NCBI GenBank assembly: GCA_026770615.1 | Contig: MU631530.1 | Location: forward strand, 156,738 to 168,620 | Origin: Pavlovales sp. CCMP2436 | Taxonomy: Eukaryota; Haptophyta; Pavlovophyceae; Pavlovales | DNA: 11,883 nt | Reading direction: 5' to 3' | Shown: positions 8,225-11,883 of the stretch, piece by piece | Layout of the letters: each line of letters starts with the position of its first letter | Position numbering within the stretch: the stretch's first letter is position 1 | Made by a program: the position numbers and the translations under genes | The notes under the pieces: model-generated | What the model was told of the DNA's origin: nothing | What the model saw: only the letters and a program-made list of their open reading frames with translations | Database searches by the model: none

Positions 8225-11200
8225 ATATAATAATCCTAATAATACTATAACAAACCAAATAAAAAAAACCAACCAACCAACCAACCAACACCAACAGTAG
8301 AATGATGTGCGCTGTGCCCTTTTTTACGACTACAAAAGCTCCTGATTGCTGCTCAAGAGGCTGAGCGCCTCCTCTCACTTGAGCGGATAGCATCATGAGG
8401 CCACCACCCCACACGCCTATGGCGCTGAAGTGTGTATGAGAGGACATCAAATGAATCAAATCAAATCAAATCAAATCAAAAGCTCGTCTCTGTCGGCGTT
8501 CTAGTATCACCGCAGGGTGACGCTGAAGCTCAACAGAGTGACAATTAGACGCTGACACCTGGGGCCACCTGGACGCAGAAAGTGCGCCCTAGGGGTAGAA
8601 GTGGCATCATAGATATAACAACACATAACAGAACACAACACAATACAACACAAAACATGACATAAGAAGCTCACCTCCACGGCGACGCGCACGGGCGGGG
8701 GAGGTAGCAGCAACAGCAGCGGCCGTGCCCTGCGACAAAGGGGTGGGATGGGGGGGGGATGGGTAATCAGACATGTCAGTGGGTTGCCACAAATAACAAG
8801 AACAAATGGGTCAAAAAGAGTGGTTGTGCCCCTTTGTGCACAACCACAAATGGGTCAAAAATGCGGTTGGGCAATACTTATAATGATTAGAACAGGAAGG
8901 TATAGTTAAAGTTTATTCTTGATTTTAATAGTAGCAGTACTCACCACTGCAGCCCTTTTAGAGCGTGTGCTAGCGTTGGCAACCCGCGAATCATGAACGG
9001 CCCGATGGCCACCCGGACCGCCACTGAAAGCCCGGGAGGGTCCGGGAGTCCGGGGGCTTCCTGGAATGTTCCGGGAGCTTCCCGGAATGTTCCGGGAGTG
9101 TCCAAAAATCTGGGACCAGGGTCGGAATGCAAGTGTGCGAGTTGAATTGCGACAATGAGCCCCTGCGGTCTTCCTACTCCGGCGGCTGCAGCTGCGGCTG
9201 CTGCATCTGCTGCTATCGGACTATCGGACCTTCCCGGACTTCTGTCGGACCTTACCGGACTCCCCCCAGATTTCCCCGGAACATTCCAGGAAACTTCCGA
9301 ACTCTCAGACCCCCCTTGCGGCCTTCCTGCGGCGGCTGCTACTCTGGTGGCTGCGGCTACGCCTGCGGCTGCTGCGTCTGCGGCTGTTGCGTCTGCTGCT
9401 ATCCCGATCGCGGGTGCTGCGGCTGCGGCTGCTGCGGCGGCGGCGGCGGCGAGAACGGCAGAGATCTGCTGTTGAGGAACAGGGGCAGGTCGTAGCCAAA
9501 GCAGCTCCTCGCACCGCACTGTACCCTGCTGTTGCGGCAGTACATTGGGCTGCTGCTGCCGCTGCACAGTAGCCTGCGCCCCTGCAGTTTCCCATGCGCC
9601 TACTCCTGACCCTGGCTCTGCCATGAGTGGTAGTAGGGTCTGCCCCCCTGCTGCTACTCCTGCTGCTACTCCTGCCGCCGCCGCCTCTGCCCCTGGCGTT
9701 GCGGCTGTTGGGGGTAGAGCTGGGGTCTGCAGCCCAATCGCAAACCTGCTCGCTTGCACTGCGATCAAAGCCAGCGGGGTTAAACCCAGCAACGGCCCTG
9801 GCCCTAGCTTTAACCCTGCCCCCAGCCCTACCCCTGTCCCCTGCCCTGGCCCCTGCCCTTGCCCCAGCCCTGCCCCTGCCCCTGGCACCCGCACGCGCAC
9901 AGCCCACGCACACACGCTCAGAATGTCCGGCTGAGAATTCCCGGGCTCTTTCCCGGACTCTTCAAAGATTCTCCCAGACTCCCTCCCGGAATCTCTTGAG
10001 GACTCCCTCCCGCCCTCCCTCCCGGACTCCCCCCTGGACCCCCTCCCGGACTCCCTCCCGGACTCTCCCGATACCCTCCCGGATTTCCGGACTACGCGCG
10101 CATCCGTCGAAAAGTTGGAAAAGTCGGTCGCGAGGTTGAGGGCGAGCAAGTCCAACTCCAGGTGCACCGAAAAAGGAAGGGCAGGCGGCGGCTGCGGCGG
10201 CGGCAGTGGCTGCTGCTGCTGCTATGCGGTGGGGAATGCATTGGATGGGGAGTCATGAGCCTCGGGAGATTTTCTTGCCCTCCATCCCTCCAAAATACAA
10301 AATTAATTATCATGCTCACCATAAATGCTTGCCCTCCCTCCCCCGATAAAAAAAAAATCTTAGCCTCGAAAAATTTATTTATAATAAAAGCCCTCCTGAG
10401 CCTGGAGAGCTTTGCTTGCCCTCCATAACAACCATCACCACCATCATCATCATCATCATTATTACAACTAATATAATGATAATTATAACTCTTATAATAC
10501 TAGTAAAGAAAATAATCATTATAATAATGATTATTATTATCATCAGTATAATTATCATTATCATCATTATCACTATTGCAATAAACAAGACTAAAAAATA
10601 CCTGGGGCGTGCGAGAGGCACCCTTTGCCAGCCTGTGCAGTGCGATCAGAGGCGACACGTGCGCCCGCCTATCATAGTAGTATCATTGTTAGTTGTTGTT
10701 ATTAGCAGCAGCAGCAGCAGCAGCAGTAGGAGTAGGAGTAGGAGTGATAGTAGTACTTTGACAGCCTGTGCAATGTGATCAAGGGCGACACGTGCGTCCG
10801 CCTGTAATAGTATTATGAATGTAGCTATTGTTATCGTTATTGTCGCTATTGTTGCGATTTTTATGTTGTTAGTCTTATTTTTAGTAATAATAATAGTATC
10901 ATTATTATAATAATTAAATGTTTTTAACATTGTTATCGTCATTGTTATTATTCATCATCATCATCAACATCACATAATGATTATCTATCATAACAATAAT
11001 AAAAATAGTAGTAATAGTAATAGTAGTAATAATAATAAGAAGAATAAGAATAGTGCTATCTTAATATTACCTCGCGTTGAGTGCCAAAGAACGCACACGC
11101 AAGCGCAGCAATGGCGGCGTTTCCAAGCCCACCGCCGAGCCCAGCACAGGAGGCTGTGGTGGAACGTTCTGCTCGGGCCTACTTATTGATTAATTTTTAT

Positions 11201-11883
11201 ATTGGCACTCATGCCCGTACACCTTCGGGCTGCAAGTCGGGAGACGATAAAAGAACTATTATGAAAAAAAAATTGCCCTGGAGGATGCTGGTCTCTACGT
11301 GCGTAGCAGCAGTAAAATTGTAAATAGCGACCGGGTCTAGCCAGCTATACACAAATATGTGTCCAATAAATAAAATAGCAGAGATAGGAGTGGAGGGAGG
11401 TTTCTGAGTGAGTGTTCGAATAACTAACTGTAACGGCAGGCTCTTTTGAGTGTGTGCGCAGCAGCAGTAAAATAGCGTCCGGGTATCGGGCAAGGGTCAG
11501 ACAGCCGGGAGCAGAAAGCAGGCCGCGGACAAAGTATGTTATGTAATGGTGCCGTAACATCATTTCATAATATTATTCATAAGAGTACACACCTGGCCAG
11601 CACTCCAGAAAGACCACAGACATGCAGAAGTGGCGGAAAGACACCGCCGCCACCGCTACCGCCGCGCCCTATCATTAGAAGTATGATTATTGTTATGATT
11701 ACCTTCATGACTCCTTCTAATACTAATCACTATTATTACTATTGCTATTCTTTCTGTTATTTTACCGGTGTAACCTCTTTCGTCAGTGCCTCTTTCGTCA
11801 CTGTCCGAGAGCTCGAGCGAGAGAGAGCCGAGCCGCCAGCAAACCTCTGTGGGTGTGTGTGTGGGGGGGGGAGGTGGGGGGAG
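283..11883 (-). CDS. VPS13: VPS13-family lipid-transfer protein gene, multi-exon, 5'-partial
   Basis: This entry is the whole gene, whose exons are listed separately. VPS13 proteins are long hydrophobic-groove bridges that move lipids between organelles at contact sites. Their C-terminal half holds an adaptor-binding (VAB) region, an ATG2-C-like helical region and usually a PH-like end. What I see is a minus-strand chain of exons with GT/AG borders and matching phases, carrying family-like motifs in the correct order (AP.i.vP strand; PrEallltL; LQID.P; hYs...LGaPvala; G-spaced helices; R.RlPR...lr.Yd). The N-terminal chorein half lies beyond the right edge. A C-terminal PH-like domain is not seen and may lie left of the window. 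The conserved islands are separated by ESGR, ADTG, poly-Ala and Gly-rich runs. No database search was possible; the family call rests on motif order. An expressed but very divergent paralogue, or a decaying copy, remains possible, although the large exons are free of stops. Confidence 0.82.
706..1010 (-). other. intron, 305 nt
   Basis: It runs from GTACTTATAC to CCCCCCCCTCTACAG on the gene strand. Apart from the G/A-rich stretch at 844-884 (pyrimidine-rich on the gene strand), nothing else stands out. The open frame across its lower half is the upstream extension of the terminal exon's frame and has no family-like sequence. Confidence 0.7.
1011..1121 (-). CDS. VPS13: exon of the VPS13-like gene, glycine-spaced helical segment
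   Basis: The acceptor is GTGCCGCGCAG at 1123-1122 and the donor is GGAG|GTACTTAT at 1010-1009. The 111 nt give 37 codons, phase 0 in and out: GVGVLLVEVVRGALAGVAAS, then SELLRRAAEVLAAEPEE. Joined to the previous exon it makes QGVGALAGGLVE|GVGVLLVEVVRG, the periodic 'G..kG...L......G..g' segment found near the VPS13 C-terminus after 'LGnP'. Phase, motif continuity and position all agree. The other frames at this locus read as Arg/Trp-rich sequence or lack matching phases. Confidence 0.8.
1122..1450 (-). other. intron, 329 nt, holding one copy of the dispersed element
   Basis: It runs from GTATGCGC to GTGCCGCGCAG. It contains a diverged copy of the approximately 50-bp dispersed element at 1388-1430 and a possible 24-nt micro-exon (1407-1384) derived from it. 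The remainder shows no gene. Confidence 0.7.
1388..1430 (+). repeat. dispersed element, copy 1 (diverged)
   Basis: CATGCCCGTACGCTTTCAGG, then CTGCAAGACGTTTAAGAAC. It lacks about 6 bases present in the other copies. It is oriented antisense to the gene, so the gene strand reads GTTCTTAAACGTCTTGCAG. Confidence 0.85.
1451..3491 (-). CDS. VPS13: large exon of the VPS13-like gene, post-VAB region with LQID motif and C-terminal helical region
   Basis: The likely acceptor is AACAATAAG at 3493-3492, with phase 2 entry completing CG|G. The donor is GTGGAG|GTATGCGC at 1450-1449, phase 0. After an ESGR array (3445-3350) comes VRLSCVDETPREALLL (3154-3107), close to the VPS13 'gislid..prEllyltl' segment. 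An ADTG array (3079-2975) interrupts it before VRFSARHLQIDQPQPA (near 2935-2890), close to the family's 'lQIDNQ' hallmark. A long Ala run (2840-2700) and a Gly-rich run (about 2400-2340) follow. LAPLECVLDGG and LSALELRLTLQAG lead to LDWAQ. The exon closes with VLKHYSAHSTHAIASLAGHL and GALGAPVALADSA (1633-1540), matching the family 'hY...l..lgsldlLGnPvgl' helical region, and DATQGVGALAGGLVE at the splice. This is the strongest evidence for the family. Confidence 0.85.
2700..2842 (-). repeat. poly-Ala coding GCN run
   Basis: The plus strand shows CAGCAGCAG and CCGCAGCCG runs; in the gene frame this gives more than 20 consecutive Ala plus Ala/Thr/Val flanks. Mixed codons suggest an old, partly stabilised run. 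Confidence 0.9.
2975..3079 (-). repeat. ADTG tetrapeptide array (12-bp units)
   Basis: On the plus strand the unit is CCAGTGTCCGCT or close variants. In the gene frame it reads DTG spaced by two residues, about eight units. It splits two conserved VPS13 segments, so it fills a surface loop rather than a domain. Confidence 0.9.
3492..3594 (-). other. intron, 103 nt, AT-rich
   Basis: It runs from GTAATCGTAA to AACAATAAG on the gene strand and is mostly ATT/TAA triplets and T-rich DNA. Removing it joins phase 2 (CG) to phase 2 (G) and makes one continuous frame across two large exons. Confidence 0.7.
3595..5326 (-). CDS. large exon of the VPS13-like gene, region before and through the expected adaptor-binding domain
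   Basis: The acceptor is TACCCCCTCTGCAG at 5328-5327 and the donor is GGACG|GTAATCGT at 3594-3593. It enters in phase 1 and leaves in phase 2, matching both neighbours. It opens inside an ADTG array (to about 5256) and continues with RVLRLRVCNTSLSA, an ESGR/PDS-type array (about 5100-4910), VQLGLELTAMLECAAVQLG, and a Gly-rich run (about 4820-4735). VSVHLPAAVELT...FATLTDW (4607-4524) resembles the VPS13 'plelNlt...l.dW' segment just before the VAB region. Further QAGE/ESGR/ADTG repeats follow (about 4520-4240), then FPVSASDCPLLLCTVALG and RVRVLTCTLSVWEG. The exon ends with SGRES/SKKES repeats, WELVAFPQRVALSHG, VHVSFWVQPLLGLTPLG and a second Gly-rich run. Much of the expected VAB domain is not recognisable. 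Confidence 0.78.
5256..5326 (-). repeat. ADTG array at exon start
   Basis: Six or so 12-bp units sit immediately inside the acceptor, so the exon begins within the array. A shorter second cluster in the same exon is at about 4243-4330. Confidence 0.85.
5467..5494 (-). repeat. decayed copy of a cassette-exon 3' end
   Basis: TGGTGCGAGCATCTGGGTAG then CCAACC closely matches TGGTGCGAGAATCCTAGATA then GCCGACC at 5566-5592. In the copy, the donor CAG|GTAA has become CATATT. Confidence 0.75.
5565..5651 (-). CDS. probable cassette exon, 29 codons
   Basis: A strong T-rich tract precedes the acceptor TTTATTTTGATACCAG at 5653-5652, and the donor is GCACCAG|GTAATTGC at 5564-5563. Length is 87 nt, an exact multiple of three. 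Entered in phase 1, as required by the preceding exon, it is fully open and reads LSLMLLPPGLPLSSGGRLSR and then ILAP. The other two phases are not required; frame 0 stops at once. It leaves in phase 1, exactly what the exon at 5326 needs, so it can be included or skipped without a frame change. A decayed copy of its 3' end lies about 99 bp further into the intron (5467-5494). Confidence 0.55.
5652..6227 (-). other. intron, 576 nt
   Basis: It runs from the consensus donor GTAAGGGT to TTTTGATACCAG. It holds AT-rich DNA, a GAGAAT/AATGAG simple repeat at about 6033-6068, a copy of the dispersed element at 5695-5747 and an ACGTCCAA sequence near 6013 echoed at 6239. No RNA gene or second coding frame is seen. 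If the cassette exon is skipped, the intron extends to 5327. Confidence 0.6.
5695..5747 (+). repeat. dispersed element, copy 2
   Basis: CATGCCCGTACGCCTTCGGG, CTGCAAGTCGGGGGACGTTA, then AAGAACTATTATT. GCCCG and CGGGC can pair around an 8-nt loop. It ends in ATT units, like the tail of a short retroposed element. It lies inside an intron. Confidence 0.88.
6228..7551 (-). CDS. large exon of the VPS13-like gene, with ESGR and ADTG arrays
   Basis: The acceptor is CAACAAATCGCAG at 7553-7552. The exon starts GTG GGT GCT and ends at a consensus donor, GGAG|GTAAGG, at 6227-6226, leaving in phase 1. It encodes VGAPCLTVHLGTAPASSLG (the AP.i.vP strand), then a GLGLGPGLG/GSGSG run (7455-7372), and then DRVSLGTVRLGLETSSDIRL. 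An ESGR array follows (7251-7057), then CTVRATRLEWRLPV, an ADTG array (6993-6778) and SVALWAPRLLVNLQVTV. The exon ends with Ala/Thr/Ser runs, LVLGPSLPVVIALAPLLEAG, and LRVTVAHSKLDVDLG at the splice. The last segment looks like a VPS13 groove strand ('l.v.is.l.v.l'). The acceptor and the first 31 nt are repeated twice upstream in the intron (7656, 7757). Confidence 0.78.
6778..6993 (-). repeat. ADTG tetrapeptide array, longest copy
   Basis: About 18 imperfect 12-bp units of the CCAGTGTCCGCT family encode DTG/ETG/NTG spaced by two residues, in the same frame as in the other exons. Flanking sequence on both sides is strand-like. Confidence 0.9.
7057..7251 (-). repeat. ESGR tetrapeptide array
   Basis: Plus-strand CTCCCGGACTC-type units, with CTCACCGGAGTC variants, encode ESGR, EDSG and REDVSGE. 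It contains a higher-order unit of about 60 bp (ESGR...REGVSGE). Confidence 0.88.
7552..7760 (-). repeat. tandem repeat copying a 3' splice site plus 31-nt exon start
   Basis: Units of about 105 and 101 bp place the sequence acceptor-AG|GTGGGTGCTCCGTGCCT at 7551, 7656 and 7757. Each upstream copy keeps an AG before the GTG and has GGTACA(C/T) after 31 nt, so each looks like a mini-exon. The remainder of each unit is AT-rich, including TATATAT tracts and GAGATATATACAA. Confidence 0.92.
7803..7945 (+). repeat. polypurine tract
   Basis: It is almost pure G/A on the plus strand (GAGAGGGAGGGGGGGGG blocks repeated about three times), hence pyrimidine-rich on the transcribed gene strand, inside the 1.1-kb intron. 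Confidence 0.85.
8159..8290. repeat. CTA, CAT and CCAA microsatellites
   Basis: The segment runs CATCATCAT, then about twelve ACT units (8191-8224), then AAACCAACCAACCAACCAAC near 8267-8288. It is intronic. Confidence 0.9.
8446..8480. repeat. (TCAAA)n microsatellite
   Basis: About six TCAAA/TCAAAT pentamer-like units, intronic. Confidence 0.9.
8675..8729 (-). CDS. small exon of the VPS13-like gene (ARPLLLLLPPPPVRVAVE)
   Basis: The acceptor is CTTTGTCGCAG at 8731-8730 and the donor is GTGGAG|GTGAGCTT at 8674-8673. Length is 55 nt: one base completes the TGG begun by the exon ending at 8945, then 18 codons read ARPLLLLLPPPPVRVAVE. It leaves in phase 0, matching the exon at 7551. Joined, the protein reads VRVAVE|VGAPCLTVHL, which resembles the recurring VPS13 strand 'l.V.ieaP.i.vP'. 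Without this exon, the neighbouring exons would join out of frame and stop at about 7437, so the phases independently require it. Confidence 0.72.
8802..8861. repeat. hairpin bracketed by 16-bp direct repeats
   Basis: ACAAATGGGTCAAAAA occurs perfectly at 8802-8817 and 8846-8861. Between them lies a perfect 10-bp stem, GTGGTTGTGC (8820-8829) and GCACAACCAC (8838-8847), with an 8-nt loop. It is intronic, between the exons at 8945 and 8729. Confidence 0.85.
8945..10221 (-). CDS. large exon of the VPS13-like gene, mid-region with ESGR and poly-Ala runs
   Basis: The exon is open from a TAG at 10224-10222 down to a strong donor, CAGTG|GTGAGTAC, at 8944-8943, and leaves in phase 2. The acceptor could be any of several NAG sites in TAG-CAG-CAG-CAG-CAG; all are phase 0, so only the number of Gln changes. 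The read begins Gln/Pro-rich, then SVHLELDLLALNLATDFSNF (strand-like). It continues into an ESGR array (10086-9949), a Gly/Gln/Leu run (about 9880-9810), PLALIAVQASRFAIGLQ, long Ala-rich stretches (about 9720-9160), GLIVAIQLAHLHSD, a PGTF.EAPG repeat, and finally LSVAVRVAIGPFMIRGLPTL before the splice. Alternating hydrophobic islands separated by low-complexity insertions fit a VPS13 groove segment with swollen loops. The function is inferred from the neighbouring exons. Confidence 0.72.
9949..10086 (-). repeat. ESGR tetrapeptide array
   Basis: Imperfect CCCGGACTCCCT units encode SGESGRESGRG-type sequence in the same frame as the arrays in the other large exons. Related stretches occur at 3350-3445, about 3930-4030, 4470-4515 and 4910-5100. 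Confidence 0.88.
10222..10601 (-). other. intron, about 380 nt
   Basis: It runs from GTATTTTT to the NAG cluster at 10224-10210. It contains ATC/ATT triplet runs (10427-10575), a perfect 10-bp stem (10511-10520/10526-10535), and degenerate repeats of GCTTGCCCTCC. No gene was seen. Confidence 0.6.
10602..10668 (-). CDS. mini-exon of the VPS13-like gene, copy 2
   Basis: The acceptor is ACTATGATAG at 10670-10669 and the donor is CCCCAG|GTATTTTT at 10601-10600. Length is 67 nt, entering in phase 2 and leaving in phase 0, which matches the exons on both sides. It encodes HVSPLIALHRLAKGA followed by SRTPQ. Hydrophobic residues are spaced as in a VPS13 groove strand, but no signature motif is present. 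Its first 45 bases are duplicated 133 bp upstream in the gene at 10801-10757. Confidence 0.55.
10757..10801 (-). CDS. duplicated mini-exon, copy 1 (45 nt, frame-neutral, possibly optional)
   Basis: The acceptor is ATTATTACAG at 10803-10802 and a possible donor is TCAAA|GTACTACT at 10756-10755. The 45 bases enter and leave in phase 2 and read THVSPLITLHRLSK. It is a diverged copy of the first 45 bases of the exon at 10668. Several differences between the copies are synonymous in this frame (CCC/CCT, TTG/CTG twice), and the others give A/T or A/S changes, as expected if both encoded protein. Because the length is a multiple of three, including or skipping it keeps the frame. The donor is weaker than that of the downstream copy and runs into a repetitive tract, so this may be a pseudo-exon. 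Confidence 0.4.
11071..11153 (-). CDS. exon of the VPS13-like gene (PPVLG...LRVRSLALNA)
   Basis: The exon lies between an acceptor, TTCCACCACAG, at 11155-11154 and a clear donor, GCGAG|GTAATATT, at 11070-11069. In phase 0 it encodes 27 residues, including ETPPLLRLRVRSLALNA, and leaves two bases (AG, phase 2). The alternating Leu/Val/Arg pattern is what VPS13 beta strands look like, and the other two frames read less like protein. The phase-2 exit exactly fits both following copies of the duplicated mini-exon (10801 and 10668), each of which starts with one G to complete an Arg codon. Confidence 0.55.
11154..11592 (-). other. intron or unresolved interval, about 440 nt
   Basis: If the exon at 11593 is real, this interval should hide one more exon, because 11593 leaves in phase 1 and 11153 enters in phase 0. 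An open minus frame near 11345-11563 (RGLLSAPGCLTLARYPDAIL) reads plausibly, but I cannot find convincing splice borders for it. The interval also holds a dispersed-element copy (11210-11262) and a local duplication (11299/11454). Confidence 0.45.
11210..11262 (+). repeat. dispersed element, copy 3
   Basis: CATGCCCGTACACCTTCGGG, CTGCAAGTCGGGAGACGATA, then AAAGAACTATTATG. It differs from copy 2 at only a few sites, and the flanks are unrelated, which shows the element's limits. The GCCCG/CGGGC stem is kept. Confidence 0.88.
11593..11668 (-). CDS. possible exon of the VPS13-like gene
   Basis: The acceptor is CTAATGATAG at 11670-11669 and the donor is GGCCAG|GTGTGTAC at 11592-11591. Entering in phase 0 gives an alternating hydrophobic read, VSFRHFCMSVVFLECWP, that resembles a beta strand of the VPS13 groove, and it leaves in phase 1. 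The phase-0-exit frame contains a stop, and a third frame (VFPPLLHVCGLSG) is also open, so the frame is not certain. If it leaves in phase 1, one more unseen exon is needed before the exon at 11153, which enters in phase 0. That gap is the weakest link in the model. Confidence 0.35.
11775..11846 (-). CDS. possible upstream exon of the VPS13-like gene
   Basis: On the gene strand a C/A-rich tract (CCCCCCACACACACACCCACAG) precedes a short GC-rich stretch that ends GAAAGAG|GTTACACC. Taking the acceptor at 11845/11844, the frame reads FAGGSALSRSSSRTVTKEAL and then TKE, entering in phase 2 and leaving in phase 0. That fits the phase-0 entry of the next candidate exon (11668). The segment contains a 13-bp near-repeat (TGACGAAAGAGGC / TGACGAAAGAGGT), which weakens the case. 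No VPS13 motif is recognisable, so the support is only splice-like borders, an open frame and position. Confidence 0.3.

Larger units (their letters stand above)
7552..8674 (-). other. intron, about 1.1 kb, repeat-rich
   Basis: It runs from GTGAGCTT to CAACAAATCGCAG. In plus order it holds a triplicated 3' splice-site cassette (to 7760), a polypurine tract (7803-7945), a 14-bp inverted repeat (7946/8074), (CTA)n and (CCAA)n runs, a hairpin at 8351-8384 (GCTCAAG/CTTGAGC), a (TCAAA)n run and an ACACA-type run. No complete coding frame in the required phase is found apart from very short candidates listed as rejected. Confidence 0.65.

Noticed and set aside
8351..8384. Hairpin GCTCAAG...CTTGAGC with inner GAGGC/GCCTC, possible small RNA or tRNA-like
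   Set aside because: The stem is too short for a microRNA precursor and there is no cloverleaf or TPsiC box; it is kept only as an intron detail.
8379..8416. Candidate exon with CATAG acceptor and GTGAGAGG donor
   Set aside because: In the phase required after the exon ending at 8675 it meets a TGA, and its length is not a multiple of three.
8559..8588. Candidate 30-nt micro-exon (GALSASRWPQ)
   Set aside because: It has plausible borders and phase, but no homology signal and a join that would split the VRVAVE|VGAPCLTV strand; probably chance.

Overview
This window is eukaryotic nuclear DNA. Long GC-rich, repeat-swollen exons alternate with AT-rich introns full of ATT/TAA, CTA, TCAAA and TA microsatellites, and the exon edges carry GT...AG splice sites whose phases agree. 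No prokaryotic gene structure, rRNA, tRNA, transposase or CRISPR array is visible. The lineage cannot be fixed from the sequence. GC-rich coding DNA with poly-Ala and tetrapeptide runs beside microsatellite-rich introns would suit several protists and algae, such as coccidians, brown algae or volvocine greens. This is inference only.

Essentially the whole window is one minus-strand gene, read from about 11.85 kb down to about 0.3 kb and open at its 5' end. I reconstructed an ordered, phase-consistent exon chain: 11153-11071, [optional 10801-10757], 10668-10602, about 10221-8945, 8729-8675, 7551-6228, [5651-5565], 5326-3595, 3491-1451, 1121-1011, and 705-313 or 705-283. Two further exons, 11846/11844-11775 and 11668-11593, are possible upstream. 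The product is over 2,300 residues in this window and is best read as the C-terminal half of a VPS13-family protein (bridge-like lipid-transfer protein at membrane contact sites). The family-like islands occur in the expected order: 'VRVAVE|VGAPCLTV' (the VPS13 'aP.i.vP' strand), 'VSVHLPAAVELT...DW', 'VRLSCVDETPREALLL', 'LQIDQPQ', 'LKHYS...LGALGAPVALA', the glycine-spaced helices across the 1451/1121 splice, and 'RARLPRALEPGGQLRAYD' near the end.

Between these islands the protein is bloated by tetrapeptide arrays: ESGR-type (12-bp units) and ADTG-type (12-bp units). Several large exons also carry poly-Ala and Gly/Leu/Pro runs. ESGR arrays occur in all four large exons and ADTG arrays in three, always in the same reading frame.

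The introns show a second theme. Short local duplications, about 100-155 bp apart, repeatedly copy exon edges or mini-exons: three copies of a 3' splice site plus exon start at 7551/7656/7757, a duplicated mini-exon at 10668/10801, and a decayed copy of an exon end at 5467. A dispersed element of about 50 bp also occurs three times, in the same orientation and only in introns. On the gene strand it carries a TTGCAG acceptor-like site. Nothing on the plus strand is supported as a gene.
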